Source: an uncultured Cohaesibacter sp. (GTDB lineage: Bacteria > Pseudomonadota > Alphaproteobacteria > Rhizobiales > Cohaesibacteraceae). From it: a stretch of DNA of 64,000 nucleotides. This document shows positions 36,227 to 45,574 of the stretch, piece after piece (the first letter of the stretch is position 1; each line of letters begins with the position of its first letter). The stretch spans positions 1,943,501 through 2,007,500 of the forward strand of contig NZ_OY781114.1 in assembly GCF_963676485.1 (NCBI RefSeq), read 5' to 3'. The notes under the pieces are model-generated. The model saw only the letters and a program-made list of their open reading frames with translations. It made no database searches and was not told where the DNA came from. A program made the position numbers and the translations under genes.

Positions 36227-36677
36227 TTGCGCGACACAATAAAGAATTACCGATTATTCCGAAAAATAGATAGGCATGCAAATGAAAACCGGAGAGTAAT
36301 CCTCAATTTAGTGTTGGTGTGGAACGCAGATCTATTGTGACATGGTAGTTTTTACTAGTTGACTTTACCTACTTAAGACACGTCTCTCAGGGTTTTTATG
36401 CTTCAGCGCGCATTCCGATTCTATAGACAGTTCTCCATTGGGGTCCTTATAACTTTGGAAACTTGATTTCCCTTTGTTATCCATTGTCTGGCAATTCTGG
36501 CATAGAAGGGCCAGCTCGCTTCCGCTATGAGTTCAAACAAAGGCATCACCGCAGAAATCTAGTAGGCTTTTCTGGATCGGATGAGCAATACACCGCCAAG
36601 CGCAATGATCTTTGCAAAGTGGCTGCGGTCATTGCGCTAGGCAAAGAAGGACAGGGACGTGCAGCAAAGCCACAAGA
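36227..36677. other. Intergenic region, no gene seen
   Basis: 451 bases between the YrbL-like gene and a hydrolase, both leftward. Short frames only. AT-rich before 36380, as expected for the promoter of the YrbL-like gene. Confidence 0.45.
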
Positions 36678-37412
36678 TTAAAAACGGGAGATCTCATCCT
36701 GAAGAGCCCGCTCTGGCAACTCATGTCCGCCGTCGAATACAACCAGCGTCGCATTGGCATGAAGAAAGCGGAGATGGTCATAAAAAGCCAGCGCGTGCTT
36801 ATAGTGGTATCTGTCGTTTCGCCCTATGATCAAAGTGATCGGCGAGCAAGAAGAAAGCGACTTGTCATCGTCTCCCCAAGAGCCTGCACTCCCGATGGAC
36901 ATGACCCATTGTGTTTTTTCTAAAAGACAGTACTGGACCCACTTGTTCACGAGGTAGCCCCCGTTGGAAAATCCAATGAACCCAGTTATCTGATCGGGAG
37001 TGTCCAATTTAAGGGACGCCAGAACCCCAGCAAGCGAGGTTGTCACATCCTTATCCGTTTTCTGGCGCCAGCAGATCTGTCGGTGGTCTTGCGGGCAGGG
37101 TTCCGAGGCTCTTGGGAGAAGGATTTTGATCGACAATGCTTTGCCGATAGCATCCAGCTTTGTCCGATTGGCGATCTCCTGTGTTGAAGGAGAGGGCAAA
37201 TCCATTCCATGCAGATAAACAACCACCTTATGGCTCTGTTCATCGCCCACAACATGCGCTTGGGCCAGCCTGCGGTTCTGCTGCTCTCGATAAGCTGTCA
37301 CAAGCACCAGACCCAGAATAACGATGATCGAGGCTATCAAGAGCTTCAATTTCAAAACCGATATGACCTTTGAGCTGACTGGGAGCGATTTGATTCCATT
37401 CACTTCTTTCAC
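36678..37412 (-). CDS. Membrane-anchored alpha/beta hydrolase
   Basis: 244 residues from a GTG at 37412. A transmembrane helix at about 22-40 (LKLLIASIIVILGLVLVTA) would anchor it, with the hydrolase domain outside. Catalytic features: VVVYLHGMDLP (oxyanion side), GFSNGG (nucleophile serine), IIGRNDRY (acid), and DGGHELP (histidine). The substrate is unknown. Six cysteines in the outer domain could form disulphides. Confidence 0.7.
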   Translation of the reverse strand: MKEVNGIKSLPVSSKVISVLKLKLLIASIIVILGLVLVTAYREQQNRRLAQAHVVGDEQSHKVVVYLHGMDLPSPSTQEIANRTKLDAIGKALSIKILLPRASEPCPQDHRQICWRQKTDKDVTTSLAGVLASLKLDTPDQITGFIGFSNGGYLVNKWVQYCLLEKTQWVMSIGSAGSWGDDDKSLSSCSPITLIIGRNDRYHYKHALAFYDHLRFLHANATLVVFDGGHELPERALQDEISRF

Positions 37413-37499
37413 TGTTCCAATAGCCCATCAGTGTCGACTATCGCAAGATAATCGATGCTCCGGAGATATCGATCGACTGTCTGTTCCAGGACAAAGGCA

Positions 37500-37545
37500 A
37501 ACGGCCGGAAGGAACCACTGCTGCGTGACGTTCCTTCCGGCCGTT
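37500..37545. terminator. Long perfect inverted repeat after the secreted-protein gene
   Basis: AACGGCCGGAAGGAAC (37500-37515) and its exact reverse complement (37530-37545), 14-base loop. It starts 26 bases past the stop of the leftward gene at 37572. The T run is missing, so termination may be Rho-assisted or the structure may be a processing hairpin. Confidence 0.6.
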
Positions 37546-37571
37546 GCCCGCTCACCAATTATGATGGAGGC

Positions 37572-38111
37572 TTATCGCGTGGAATATGAAATGATGAAGC
37601 CGGTTCTGCCGTTTGTCTGCTTGAAGGGTTTTTGGGTATATTGAACAAAGACGGTGCCCAGTTTCATGCCTTCGATTTCCAGATTCTCGATGGAACCGGA
37701 CATGGCTTCCTTGTCTGCCCAGATTTCTCCCCGATAGCCCCACTCGCTATTGGGCTGGTCATAGATGTTGCCGTTCACGCCGAACATATTTAGCAGTATG
37801 TCATGAACCGACTGATAGGTCTGGGTCGGTGCTTCGGGCAGGTTCACATCACACACCTTCTCGCCGAACTGTTCACCGGTAAAAAGCAAAGCCTTTTGGC
37901 CATCGATTTCGCCCTCATAGGCGTCGGTCATGAAGGGGACTTCCTTTTCCATTTGAAAGGCTGTGAATCCCATCTCTTCAAGAGAATTGCCGTCGAATGC
38001 ACCAAAGCAAAGCTGGTTCGTCTTTTCGAGCAGGCTATCTCCTGCAACAGCATTGGAGGAGGCCAGGGCAAGGGCCACAAGCGCCAAAGTCGTCGTTATC
38101 TTCATTTTCAT
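37572..38111 (-). CDS. Secreted protein of unknown function
   Basis: 179-residue precursor with a signal peptide (MKMKITTTLALVALALASSNAVAG, cleavage near residue 23). The mature part has two cysteines (NQLCFGAF and KVCDVN) that could pair. I recognise no family. It follows the hydrolase gene at 38133 by 21 bases on the same strand and is likely in one operon with it. Second in-frame ATG at 38105. Confidence 0.65.
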   Translation of the reverse strand: MKMKITTTLALVALALASSNAVAGDSLLEKTNQLCFGAFDGNSLEEMGFTAFQMEKEVPFMTDAYEGEIDGQKALLFTGEQFGEKVCDVNLPEAPTQTYQSVHDILLNMFGVNGNIYDQPNSEWGYRGEIWADKEAMSGSIENLEIEGMKLGTVFVQYTQKPFKQTNGRTGFIISYSTR

Positions 38112-38132
38112 TTCTTTCTTGTCTTCAGAGTC

Positions 38133-39305
38133 TTATTCGAAATGGCGTAAGATCCAGTCGAAAGCCTTAGCATGCCAGAGGGAGGTTGCGCCAACCTGAC
38201 AATGTTCCCCACCCCCTGATGCTTCGCTGAATATGACGCTTTCCACAGAGTGGGCATTGGTGAGGCTCTTCTTGAAATCATCCACTTGGGACAGGGGAAC
38301 GAAGTGGTCGATCTCACCGGCAAGGATCAGAACGTCTCCCTTGATCTGATGGGCGACATGCGCAAGCGTGAACGGGCGTGCCGCGTCGATGAAGGCTTCC
38401 GGGCTCTGCACTCCAAAGACCCATTGTCCATTCTGAAGCGCCCATGAAATGCCCGGCAGTTTGGAATAGATGGGATGATTGATCATGGGGCGAAATTTCT
38501 CGGCCACAGCGCCAAAGTCATACATCACATCAAAGGCGATGACGCCGTCGATCCGGTCATCAAAGGCAGCCGCTCTTGGCGCAAGATAGCCGCCAAGACT
38601 GATGCCCGTCAGGATGATCCGGTCATAGGCAGGATGCTTTTGAAGAAAATCATCGATGATGGCACTGGTTGGTTTTTCCCACTCATGCGTGAAATACATT
38701 TGTTGCTCGCGCACCGGGCCGGACTGACCGGGGCCCTCGTAGAGCAGCACGCTATATCCACGCTCATTGGCATCCTTGCCCATCATGAAATAAAGCTCTT
38801 CCAAGGTGCCGTCGAACCCGCCAACAATTATCATCAAGGGACGCTTCTCCCCCCCTTCCACGGGGAAGAAGATGCTCTTCAGCGACCCGTTTTCATATGG
38901 GGTTTCATAGCGATGATAAGCGATGGAATGATCAGTCAGCCCCCGATCAAAGCTGTCTATCTGTCTTTCCCAAGCAATGGCGCGTCTTTTATCTGTGGAA
39001 GACAGGAAGAACTCGGCCGTTCTCCAATAGGTATGGGCGCGAAACCGGGCAAGCCCTCTGCTTTTGGCATCGCCGCATGTCTCTGCCAGCTTTTCATTGG
39101 TCTGGGCAATGCGCGAAAAGGCATCATACCAAGCATCCGCATCGCCAGATGGAATGGTTGCGATCGCCTGCAACACTTCGGCCATATCTGCGGCACCGAC
39201 GCCAGCATCGCTCAGAACGCGCAAAGCCTGAAAGTGGTAGGTTTGATCATCAAAGAGATGACGGATGCCGAATGAAGGGGCTGAATTTTCTCTAGAGCCT
39301 GACAT
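38133..39305 (-). CDS. Alpha/beta hydrolase, FrsA / dihydropseudooxynicotine-hydrolase-like
   Basis: 390 residues. A helical N-terminal domain (about 150 residues) precedes an alpha/beta-hydrolase domain with LMIIVGGFDGTLEELYF, the nucleophile in LTGISLGGYLAPR, the acid in ILAGEIDHFVP, and the histidine in GGGEHCQVG. This two-domain layout is that of the FrsA/2,6-dihydropseudooxynicotine hydrolase group, which includes C-C and ester hydrolases. ATG at 39305 (MSGSREN) has GGAGG 7 bases away; the ATG at 39311 sits too close. Divergent from an AraC regulator. Confidence 0.8.
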   Translation of the reverse strand: MSGSRENSAPSFGIRHLFDDQTYHFQALRVLSDAGVGAADMAEVLQAIATIPSGDADAWYDAFSRIAQTNEKLAETCGDAKSRGLARFRAHTYWRTAEFFLSSTDKRRAIAWERQIDSFDRGLTDHSIAYHRYETPYENGSLKSIFFPVEGGEKRPLMIIVGGFDGTLEELYFMMGKDANERGYSVLLYEGPGQSGPVREQQMYFTHEWEKPTSAIIDDFLQKHPAYDRIILTGISLGGYLAPRAAAFDDRIDGVIAFDVMYDFGAVAEKFRPMINHPIYSKLPGISWALQNGQWVFGVQSPEAFIDAARPFTLAHVAHQIKGDVLILAGEIDHFVPLSQVDDFKKSLTNAHSVESVIFSEASGGGEHCQVGATSLWHAKAFDWILRHFE

Positions 39306-39440
39306 GGTCATGCCTCCGTATTACAGAAAAAAGGTTGCCTACTTTACGCAAATACTGCAGGCATTTTTTGATAATTCACGCCATATTTTTGATTATTTCC
39401 GCCATGTCGCGTATAGTCGAAATCAGGCACAACAAAATAG

Positions 39441-40484
39441 ATGCTTAAAATGCTCTCACTCAAAGCCCAGACTTCTGCTGCCCTGCTCGATGCGCTTGTC
39501 GATCTTGCCTTAAAGGAAGATCTGATTTCCACTTCGGAAGCGGCGCGTTTCCATAAAGCCACTGCATACAGGCGGGATAGCGCCTCCATTTCTCAAATAG
39601 AGGAAAAGCTCGTGCTCGAGCTAAGGCCGCTTCTTATCGAGCGTTGGGGCGGGCCAGAGGTAGGGGCGGTGTTGGCCTTGCGCGTGGATCTTTCCCGTCT
39701 TGGCACCATTGGCGAGCTGATCATGCGCAGCGAGACGCCCCAGTCTGCTTTCTATCAGTTGTCGCGCTTCAATCGCTTGCTCTACCAGCGCTCCTCCTTT
39801 GAGATGCGGAATATGCCTCATCGCTTGATCATGACCCACAGGCATGTCTCGACGGAAGAGAAGGCAAATGCTGAAATCCAGTTCGGAACGATCTGGGCTC
39901 TGGCCAATGTTGCTCTGATTCCCGCGCAGGTCTTTGGCGCCTCATTGGTTCCGCTTTCGACCAGCTTTGACTTCCCGGCCCCTGAAAATCTTGAGCCGAT
40001 CCATCAGGTCTTTGGCCCTTCGGTGCTTTTCGACCAGCCGAGCTCATCGGTCACCTTTGATCAGGCCCGCCTGAAGGATCTCCGCAATCCCGTTTCTGTT
40101 CCTCTTGTCACCGCGCTGGAGACGGTCGCTGAAAAGGCGCTCGATCAGGTTCCAGCGCTCGACAGCGTGGCCGCTTATGTGCGCTACCATGTCAAGGAAC
40201 AGATGGCAGGCTCGATCCTTTCTCAAAGCTCGGTGGCGTCTCTGTTGGGCCTGTCTGTGCGCAGTCTGCAAAGAAAACTGATGCGGGAGGGGACCTCTTT
40301 TAGACAGATCGTGGATGACGTGCGTGCGGAAACAGCCCGTCATCTTTTGGCTGATGACCGGATCTCCTTATCGGAAGTCGCCTTCCGGCTCGGCTATAGC
40401 GAGCAAGCGGCTTTCAATCACGCGGCAGTGCGTTGGTTTGGAAAGCCTCCAAGAGCGGTGCGGAAAATGAGAGCAAAAGAATAA
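39441..40484 (+). CDS. AraC family transcriptional regulator
   Basis: 347 residues: an N-terminal arabinose-binding-type (Arabinose_bd/OruR-like) domain of about 200 residues, then a C-terminal AraC double helix-turn-helix: SQSSVASLLGLSVRSLQRKLMREGTSF in part (GLSVRSLQRKL), and SLSEVAFRLGYSEQAAFNHAAVRWFGKPPRAVR in part (FRLGYSEQAAFNHA). Divergent from the hydrolase at 38133-39305, with 135 bases between; likely its regulator. Confidence 0.88.
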   Translation: MLKMLSLKAQTSAALLDALVDLALKEDLISTSEAARFHKATAYRRDSASISQIEEKLVLELRPLLIERWGGPEVGAVLALRVDLSRLGTIGELIMRSETPQSAFYQLSRFNRLLYQRSSFEMRNMPHRLIMTHRHVSTEEKANAEIQFGTIWALANVALIPAQVFGASLVPLSTSFDFPAPENLEPIHQVFGPSVLFDQPSSSVTFDQARLKDLRNPVSVPLVTALETVAEKALDQVPALDSVAAYVRYHVKEQMAGSILSQSSVASLLGLSVRSLQRKLMREGTSFRQIVDDVRAETARHLLADDRISLSEVAFRLGYSEQAAFNHAAVRWFGKPPRAVRKMRAKE

Positions 40485-40706
40485 GGCTCAAACCGGCATG
40501 GTCCGGCGGGGTGGATGTTTGACGTCCCTGATGGCAAATCCTAGCATTGGTAACGCCCTTGTACGTTGCCCGAGAGGCTTTGAGCATTGCCTGAATGTGG
40601 GGCGTCATTTCTTCCCGGCGGACACCAAGAGATTTCTCTGTAGATTTTGGCCGGGAAGAGGATGCTCATTTATTGCCGACAGCATCAGCAAACGGGCGTC
40701 CGCAGC

Positions 40707-41270
40707 TTACGAAGCAACCGTTTTTACGTTGAAAAGAGCTTGCGGTTCGGCCGCCATCAGCTTGGCAACCATGCCATGCTTGAATGCTTGATAGGCGGCC
40801 TGGCCAGCTTCATCGCCCTTGCGCGGCTGGAACTGTTTGACCATGGAGCGGAACTCATCCGTGAAATAACCATCCACGGGCCAGAGAGCGACGCGCTTGC
40901 CACGATATTCAAACTCGAAATAGAACCGCCCGATGAGCGCCTCGGGGGCCTTCATGGGTAGGTCTTCGGTTTTGACCGTGATGTTATGGGCGTTGCGAGT
41001 GCTCCCTCGCAGCACCAGCTCGATGATGTCGGTGACGCCCGGGCCGGGGAAGCCGACCTGAATCTTCAGCTCATTGCGTTCGATCAGGTTGTCAGGTGAC
41101 AGCGCCGCACTGGCACAAGTCAGCATCTGGAACATCAGCGCCGAGGCAATGATCTGATCCGGACCGGCATAGCGGATGAAGTCATCGCGGGTGAAGGCGA
41201 GAGGGCAATCGCTCTCTTTCAACTCGACGACAGGTGCGTGTCTTGGCTGTATGCCATAAGGATTTGACAT
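40707..41270 (-). CDS. Unrecognised protein, last gene of the ABC transporter operon
   Basis: 187 residues from the ATG at 41270 (GGAG 8 bases upstream), beginning 4 bases after the stop of the substrate-binding protein. No signal peptide or transmembrane helix. I do not recognise the family; a central block PDQIIASALMFQMLTCASAALSP and GVTDIIELVLRGSTRNAHNITV (both seen in parts) suggests a mixed alpha/beta enzyme or binding fold. Its place at the end of the operon suggests it handles the imported compound. Confidence 0.6.
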   Translation of the reverse strand: MSNPYGIQPRHAPVVELKESDCPLAFTRDDFIRYAGPDQIIASALMFQMLTCASAALSPDNLIERNELKIQVGFPGPGVTDIIELVLRGSTRNAHNITVKTEDLPMKAPEALIGRFYFEFEYRGKRVALWPVDGYFTDEFRSMVKQFQPRKGDEAGQAAYQAFKHGMVAKLMAAEPQALFNVKTVAS

Positions 41271-41274
41271 GGGG

Positions 41275-42237
41275 CTACTCCGTTGCACTTGGGGCAAGGA
41301 TATCGTTGAGATCAACCGGCCCCTTGATCAGGTCGTTGGCGATCAGGAACTGCATGTCGTCTTGCATGCTGGCAAGGTCATTCTGATCGAGTTTTGTGGT
41401 GAATCCAGCCCAGTCGGCAAGCTTGGTGGCGTCCGCTATCGCGATATTCTGCTCTTTGGCACCAAGTGCGATGGCTTCTTCACGATGCGCGTTGATATAG
41501 CCTTGGGCTTCCTTATGCACCTTGATGACGCGGGCCACCAGATCGGGATGCCCGGCAACAAAGTCCGGACGCGCGGCAAGCACGAGCTTGGGCGTGACAA
41601 GGCCCTTGGCGGTGGTGATGACATGCGCGCCTTCTTCCTCGGACTTGATGACGAGGGAGGCGGCCAGCAGGGCGGCATCCACATTGCCGGACAGCATTGC
41701 AGCGCGGGCCTTGGGCAGATCCATGGAAACAAGCTTCACATCACCCGGCTGAAGTCCGGCTTTGGCGACAGCAGCCACCAACATCTGATGCAAAACAGTA
41801 CCCTTTGGACCGGCAACCGTTTTGCCCTTGAGTTCGGCAACGCTGGAAGGGCCATCTTTGGCGGCGACCAGGGCAAAGGTTTCGGATGGGCGGGATACCG
41901 CGGAGATGATCTTGATCGGGTTGCCTGCCGCATTGGCCATGAGCACAGAGGTTGAGTTCATCACCATACCGAAGTCGAGCGATCCGGCGGCCAGTGCCTG
42001 CGCCTGTTTGGCACCGGAAGTGATCTCGTGCCAATTGATGGTTATGCCGTCTTTTGCAAATTCCTTCTCAAGCCGGCCCTGCAGCTTGGTGACCATGACT
42101 TGCAGGTTGAAGGGCGAGGTCACATAGGAAACGTTGATTTCCTTGACCTCATCGGCAAAGGCTGATGCTGCGGACAAGGCAAGGCCAAAGGCCGCCGCCG
42201 CCAGGGCTGCGATACCGGTTTGAAGTGACTTCAGCAT
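41275..42237 (-). CDS. ABC transporter periplasmic substrate-binding protein (nitrate/sulfonate/taurine type)
   Basis: 320-residue precursor with a signal peptide (to about residue 28, ASAFADE). The mature part has the SsuA/TauA/NrtA fold: INVSYVTSPFNLQVMVTKLQ, a GSLDFGMVMNSTSVLMANAAG block, and the GKTVAGPKGTVLHQML hinge strand, in parts. The ligand cannot be predicted: sulfonates, taurine, nitrate or pyrimidine precursors are all carried by this family. ATG at 42237 overlaps the ATPase end by 7 bases. Confidence 0.85.
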   Translation of the reverse strand: MLKSLQTGIAALAAAAFGLALSAASAFADEVKEINVSYVTSPFNLQVMVTKLQGRLEKEFAKDGITINWHEITSGAKQAQALAAGSLDFGMVMNSTSVLMANAAGNPIKIISAVSRPSETFALVAAKDGPSSVAELKGKTVAGPKGTVLHQMLVAAVAKAGLQPGDVKLVSMDLPKARAAMLSGNVDAALLAASLVIKSEEEGAHVITTAKGLVTPKLVLAARPDFVAGHPDLVARVIKVHKEAQGYINAHREEAIALGAKEQNIAIADATKLADWAGFTTKLDQNDLASMQDDMQFLIANDLIKGPVDLNDILAPSATE

Positions 42238-43055
42238 GCGCTGACTCCTCCGTTTATAGGGTTGGTTGAATGCGATTGGAACGCGCTGCTTTCGCGATGG
42301 CTGACCAGTTCGCGTAAATGGCGCTGGATGGAGCGGATTGCCTCTCCGTCAAGATCGCGAGGGCGCGGGAGGGGGATCGGGACATCCTCTTGTATCTGGC
42401 CATGGGCCATGACCACCACGCGATCAGCCAGCTTGACGGCTTCTTCCAGATCGTGGGTCACAAACAGGATTGTGCGAGGGCTCTTGGCCTGAATGGCCAT
42501 GAGCAGGTCATGCATGTCCGAGCGTGTCAGGGCATCAAGCGAGGCGAAGGGCTCATCCATCAGCAACAGGGCAGGGTCCTGCAGCAATGCACGCCCAAGA
42601 GCGGCCCGCTGGGCCATGCCCCCCGACAGGGCAGATGGTCTGCTTTCGGCAAATGTTGCCAGATCAAGCGCCGAAAGCATGTCCGCCACACGTGCGCGTT
42701 TTTCTGCCTTGTCGAGTGACTTTTTCGCCCTTAAGGCAAGCAGTAAATTCTGTTCCAGACTTGCCCATGGCAACAGGCGGTGATCCTGAAAGACGACGGC
42801 ACATTGTGCGGCAAGATCTGGGGGATGAATTCTCCCCACATCCGGCGCAACAAGGCCAGCAAGGCAATGCAGAAGCGTCGTCTTGCCGCATCCGGACCGC
42901 CCGATCAGCGCGACAATTTCATTGGGTGCAAGGCTGAGAGAAAGCTCATTGATGACCGGATGGCTCGCAAGCTTTGCCCCATTATCTGTGGCTTGCACAA
43001 AGCGCTTGCTCAGCCCCTTGATCTCAATCGGAGTGGTCGGGCTTCTCATGTCCAT
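42231..43055 (-). CDS. ABC transporter ATP-binding protein (SsuB/TauB type)
   Basis: 274 residues. Walker A GRSGCGKTTLLHCL, Q-loop CAVVFQDHRLLPW, signature LSGGMAQRAALGRAL, Walker B LLLMDEPFASLDALT, and the switch histidine in ILFVTHDLEEAVKL. These are all intact. The TauB-like H-R-L-L-P-W at the Q-loop is typical of this subfamily. The ATG at 43055 shares its A with the permease stop codon; a second ATG lies at 43049. Confidence 0.93.
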   Translation of the reverse strand: MDMRSPTTPIEIKGLSKRFVQATDNGAKLASHPVINELSLSLAPNEIVALIGRSGCGKTTLLHCLAGLVAPDVGRIHPPDLAAQCAVVFQDHRLLPWASLEQNLLLALRAKKSLDKAEKRARVADMLSALDLATFAESRPSALSGGMAQRAALGRALLQDPALLLMDEPFASLDALTRSDMHDLLMAIQAKSPRTILFVTHDLEEAVKLADRVVVMAHGQIQEDVPIPLPRPRDLDGEAIRSIQRHLRELVSHRESSAFQSHSTNPINGGVSAC

Positions 43056-43915
43056 CAGAAAATGCCTCCGAGCATATGCTGTCGATCATCGGTGGGAAGG
43101 AGGCGGCGGAAGATGGCATCAAGCGCCATACCTGTCACTGCGATGACGACGATGCCAACGAAGATCCGGTCTGTGCGCGCCAGTTGTTCGGAATCGAGAA
43201 TGAGATAGCCAAGCCCAGCGCTGGCGGCGATCAGCTCGGCGCCAACGAGTGCCCGCCAGGCATAGCCGAAGCCAAGCCGCAACCCAGTCGACAAGCCAGC
43301 GCTTGCTCCGGGCACAAGCACAAACCGAACGGTTTCAAGCTTACTGAGATTGAGGGTCTTGGCCATCTGTAAAAGCTTGGGCTCGACCGTTTGAAGGGCG
43401 GTCAAGGCCGAGAGATAGACGGGGAAGAAGCTGGCAAGGATGATGACCGCCAGTTTTGACCCTTCCCCAATGCCGAACCAGAGAATGAGCAAGGGAACCA
43501 ATGCCAGAGGTGGGATCACCCGGATTGCCTCAAAAGGCAAGAAAGTCATGCGCCGGACGAGCGGGAAGCGATAGTTTAGCGCTGCCAAGAGCAGGGCTGA
43601 AGCGCCAGACAAGGCAAAGCCTGCCAGCACCCGCATCAAGCTCACCTTAATATGTTCTGCGAGCAACCCCTTGCCCCATAGATCAACCGCGGCCGCCCAT
43701 ACCTCCAGAGGCGGGGGTAGAAGATAGGCGTTGAACCAGTTTCGTGTAGAGCCAAAGTGCCAAATAGCTATACCAAGAACCGGCAATGCCAGAACAGTCA
43801 CTAGGGCAAGAATTCTTTGCCTGGAAGCAAAGCCATTGAGGACGGGGAAGCTCATGAAGGGTAGGGCTTTTGATCGCGTGAACGGCTTGGTTCTGACAAA
43901 TGAGCCGCATTGCAT
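43055..43915 (-). CDS. ABC transporter permease (SsuC/TauC type)
   Basis: 286 residues with about six transmembrane helices. The EAA-type loop that contacts the ATPase is LLQMAKTLNLSKLETVRFVLVPGASAGLSTGLRLGFGYAWRALVGAELI, seen in parts (SAGLSTGLRLGFGYAW). First gene of the four-gene leftward operon. The start is uncertain: 43915 is the longest; an ATG at 43855 (MSFPVLN) is also possible; neither has a good ribosome-binding site. Confidence 0.88.
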   Translation of the reverse strand: MQCGSFVRTKPFTRSKALPFMSFPVLNGFASRQRILALVTVLALPVLGIAIWHFGSTRNWFNAYLLPPPLEVWAAAVDLWGKGLLAEHIKVSLMRVLAGFALSGASALLLAALNYRFPLVRRMTFLPFEAIRVIPPLALVPLLILWFGIGEGSKLAVIILASFFPVYLSALTALQTVEPKLLQMAKTLNLSKLETVRFVLVPGASAGLSTGLRLGFGYAWRALVGAELIAASAGLGYLILDSEQLARTDRIFVGIVVIAVTGMALDAIFRRLLPTDDRQHMLGGIF

Positions 43916-44355
43916 TAAAGTTGAGAATTTAACTCATGTATATACAAAATAATTCTTGAGTCAATTACTCAAAATTAAATTTGGACGATCCTGCTATGGT
44001 GCTCGCATCCCTATTTGGGCGCACAGGTTTACGCCCTGAACACACATCGCGTATGGGGGCTCTGATTGGCGTAGCCGTGTTGAAGAGGGATGACCAAAGC
44101 AGGCCAAGTTATGCCGCTTGGTGCTTCACAATGCTTCTGGTCGGATATGTCATGGCTATTTGATCCGAACCGCGCATGTGCAGGAAGGTAATCTGAAACC
44201 GGCCTATGGAAGGCTTTGATCCCAGTGCGGATTTCAGAGAAACCAGTCACCTATTCCGATATAATAGCTTCTATCCAATAGCGCTGGCTTATTGGGTAGA
44301 GGTCGCGACCAAGGTCTGGTTAGTCGCGACGCTCTTGGTGTCGTGCTGAGGAATT
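43916..44355. other. Intergenic region, no convincing gene
   Basis: 440 bases between the ABC operon promoter and the thiolase 3' end. A 60-codon frame at 43981-44163 has no site or family resemblance. 43920-43980 is AT-rich and probably promotes the ABC operon. Confidence 0.45.
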
Positions 44356-45564
44356 TCAGGAAATCCGGCGTAAAATAACAGCCGTTCCCATGCCGCCTCC
44401 GATGCAAAGAGAGGCAAGGCCGTAGTCAAGACCGTCTCGCAGCATGCCGTAAAGCAGGGTGGTTGTGATGCGGCCACCGGATGCGCCCAACGGATGTCCG
44501 AGTGCAATGGCCCCGCCAGTCACATTGGTTTTGTCTTCAAACCAGCTCATGGGCACATCATGATCCTTGCTGAGACCCTTCATGACGGCAAGTGATTGCG
44601 CTGCAAATGCTTCGTTAAGCTCGAGCCGTTGCATGCTTTCCAGTTTCATGTCTGCGCGTGACAGGGCTTGGGCAATGGCGGGGACTGGGCCATATCCCAT
44701 GATGGCGGGATCGACACCGCCTTGACCATAGCTGACAAGCTCTGCCAACGGTGTGAGGTTATGTGCTTTGACAGCATCTTCTGACGCGAGAACAAATGCG
44801 ACACCGCCGTCATTGATGCCCGAAGCATTGCCTGCTGTCACCGTTCCTTCTGGCTTGAAGGCGGGCTTGAGCTTGGCCAATCCTTCCATCGAAGCATCGG
44901 CACGCGGGAATTCGTCGCGTTTGAAAATCAATGTCTGTTTGCGGCTTTTGACCTCAACAGGGGTGATCTCGTCGTCAAACAGGCCTTCTTGAACCGCAGC
45001 ATAGGCACGCTGCTGGCTTTTGAGCGCAAAAGCGTCCTGCTCCTTGCGGGAAATGTCGAATTTCTCGGCAAGGTTTTCTGCTGTGATGCCCATGTGATAA
45101 TTGTTGAAGACGTCGGTTAGGCCATCGACGACCATGGTGTCGGTCAAGGACTGAGGGCCCATCTTGTGCCCCGAGCGGCTCGATCCCGGCAAGGCGAAGG
45201 GTGCCTGCGACATGCATTCCATGCCAGCCGCAACTGCCAACCCTGCATCTCCTGCCTTGATATGAGAGGCGGCTTCCATGATGGTTTTCATGCCGCTGCC
45301 ACAAATCATGTTGACGGTATACGCAGGAACTGTTTCAGGAATGCCTGCATAGATGGCTGCCTGCCGACCTGGTCCCATACCTTGGTTTGCGCCAAGCACG
45401 TTGCCAACGATCACCTCATCAAGAAGGGCCGGATTGACTTTGGCTTGGTCCAGAGCAGAGGCGATGGCTGCTGCGCCGAGGCGTGCTGCTGGAACGCTGG
45501 AGAGAGAGCCAAGAAAACTGCCCATTGCTGTGCGTTTGGCCCCTACGATAAAGACTTTTGTCAT
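44356..45564 (-). CDS. phaA: Acetyl-CoA C-acetyltransferase (biosynthetic thiolase)
   Basis: Condenses two acetyl-CoA to acetoacetyl-CoA. 402 residues. Catalytic residues visible: C88 in [11 protein letters not shown]357 in [10 protein letters not shown] and C387 in SLCIGGGMG, matching the C89/H348/C378 set of Zoogloea thiolase. Followed on the same strand, upstream by 10 bases, by the reductase gene, the phaB-phaA pairing used for PHB and for butyrate-type pathways. The gene name is by role; a separate atoB-like function is possible. Confidence 0.93.
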   Translation of the reverse strand: MTKVFIVGAKRTAMGSFLGSLSSVPAARLGAAAIASALDQAKVNPALLDEVIVGNVLGANQGMGPGRQAAIYAGIPETVPAYTVNMICGSGMKTIMEAASHIKAGDAGLAVAAGMECMSQAPFALPGSSRSGHKMGPQSLTDTMVVDGLTDVFNNYHMGITAENLAEKFDISRKEQDAFALKSQQRAYAAVQEGLFDDEITPVEVKSRKQTLIFKRDEFPRADASMEGLAKLKPAFKPEGTVTAGNASGINDGGVAFVLASEDAVKAHNLTPLAELVSYGQGGVDPAIMGYGPVPAIAQALSRADMKLESMQRLELNEAFAAQSLAVMKGLSKDHDVPMSWFEDKTNVTGGAIALGHPLGASGGRITTTLLYGMLRDGLDYGLASLCIGGGMGTAVILRRIS

Positions 45565-45574
45565 GATTGGCCCT

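Noticed and set aside
43981-44163. 60-codon frame before the thiolase gene
   Set aside because: No ribosome-binding site and no family resemblance.
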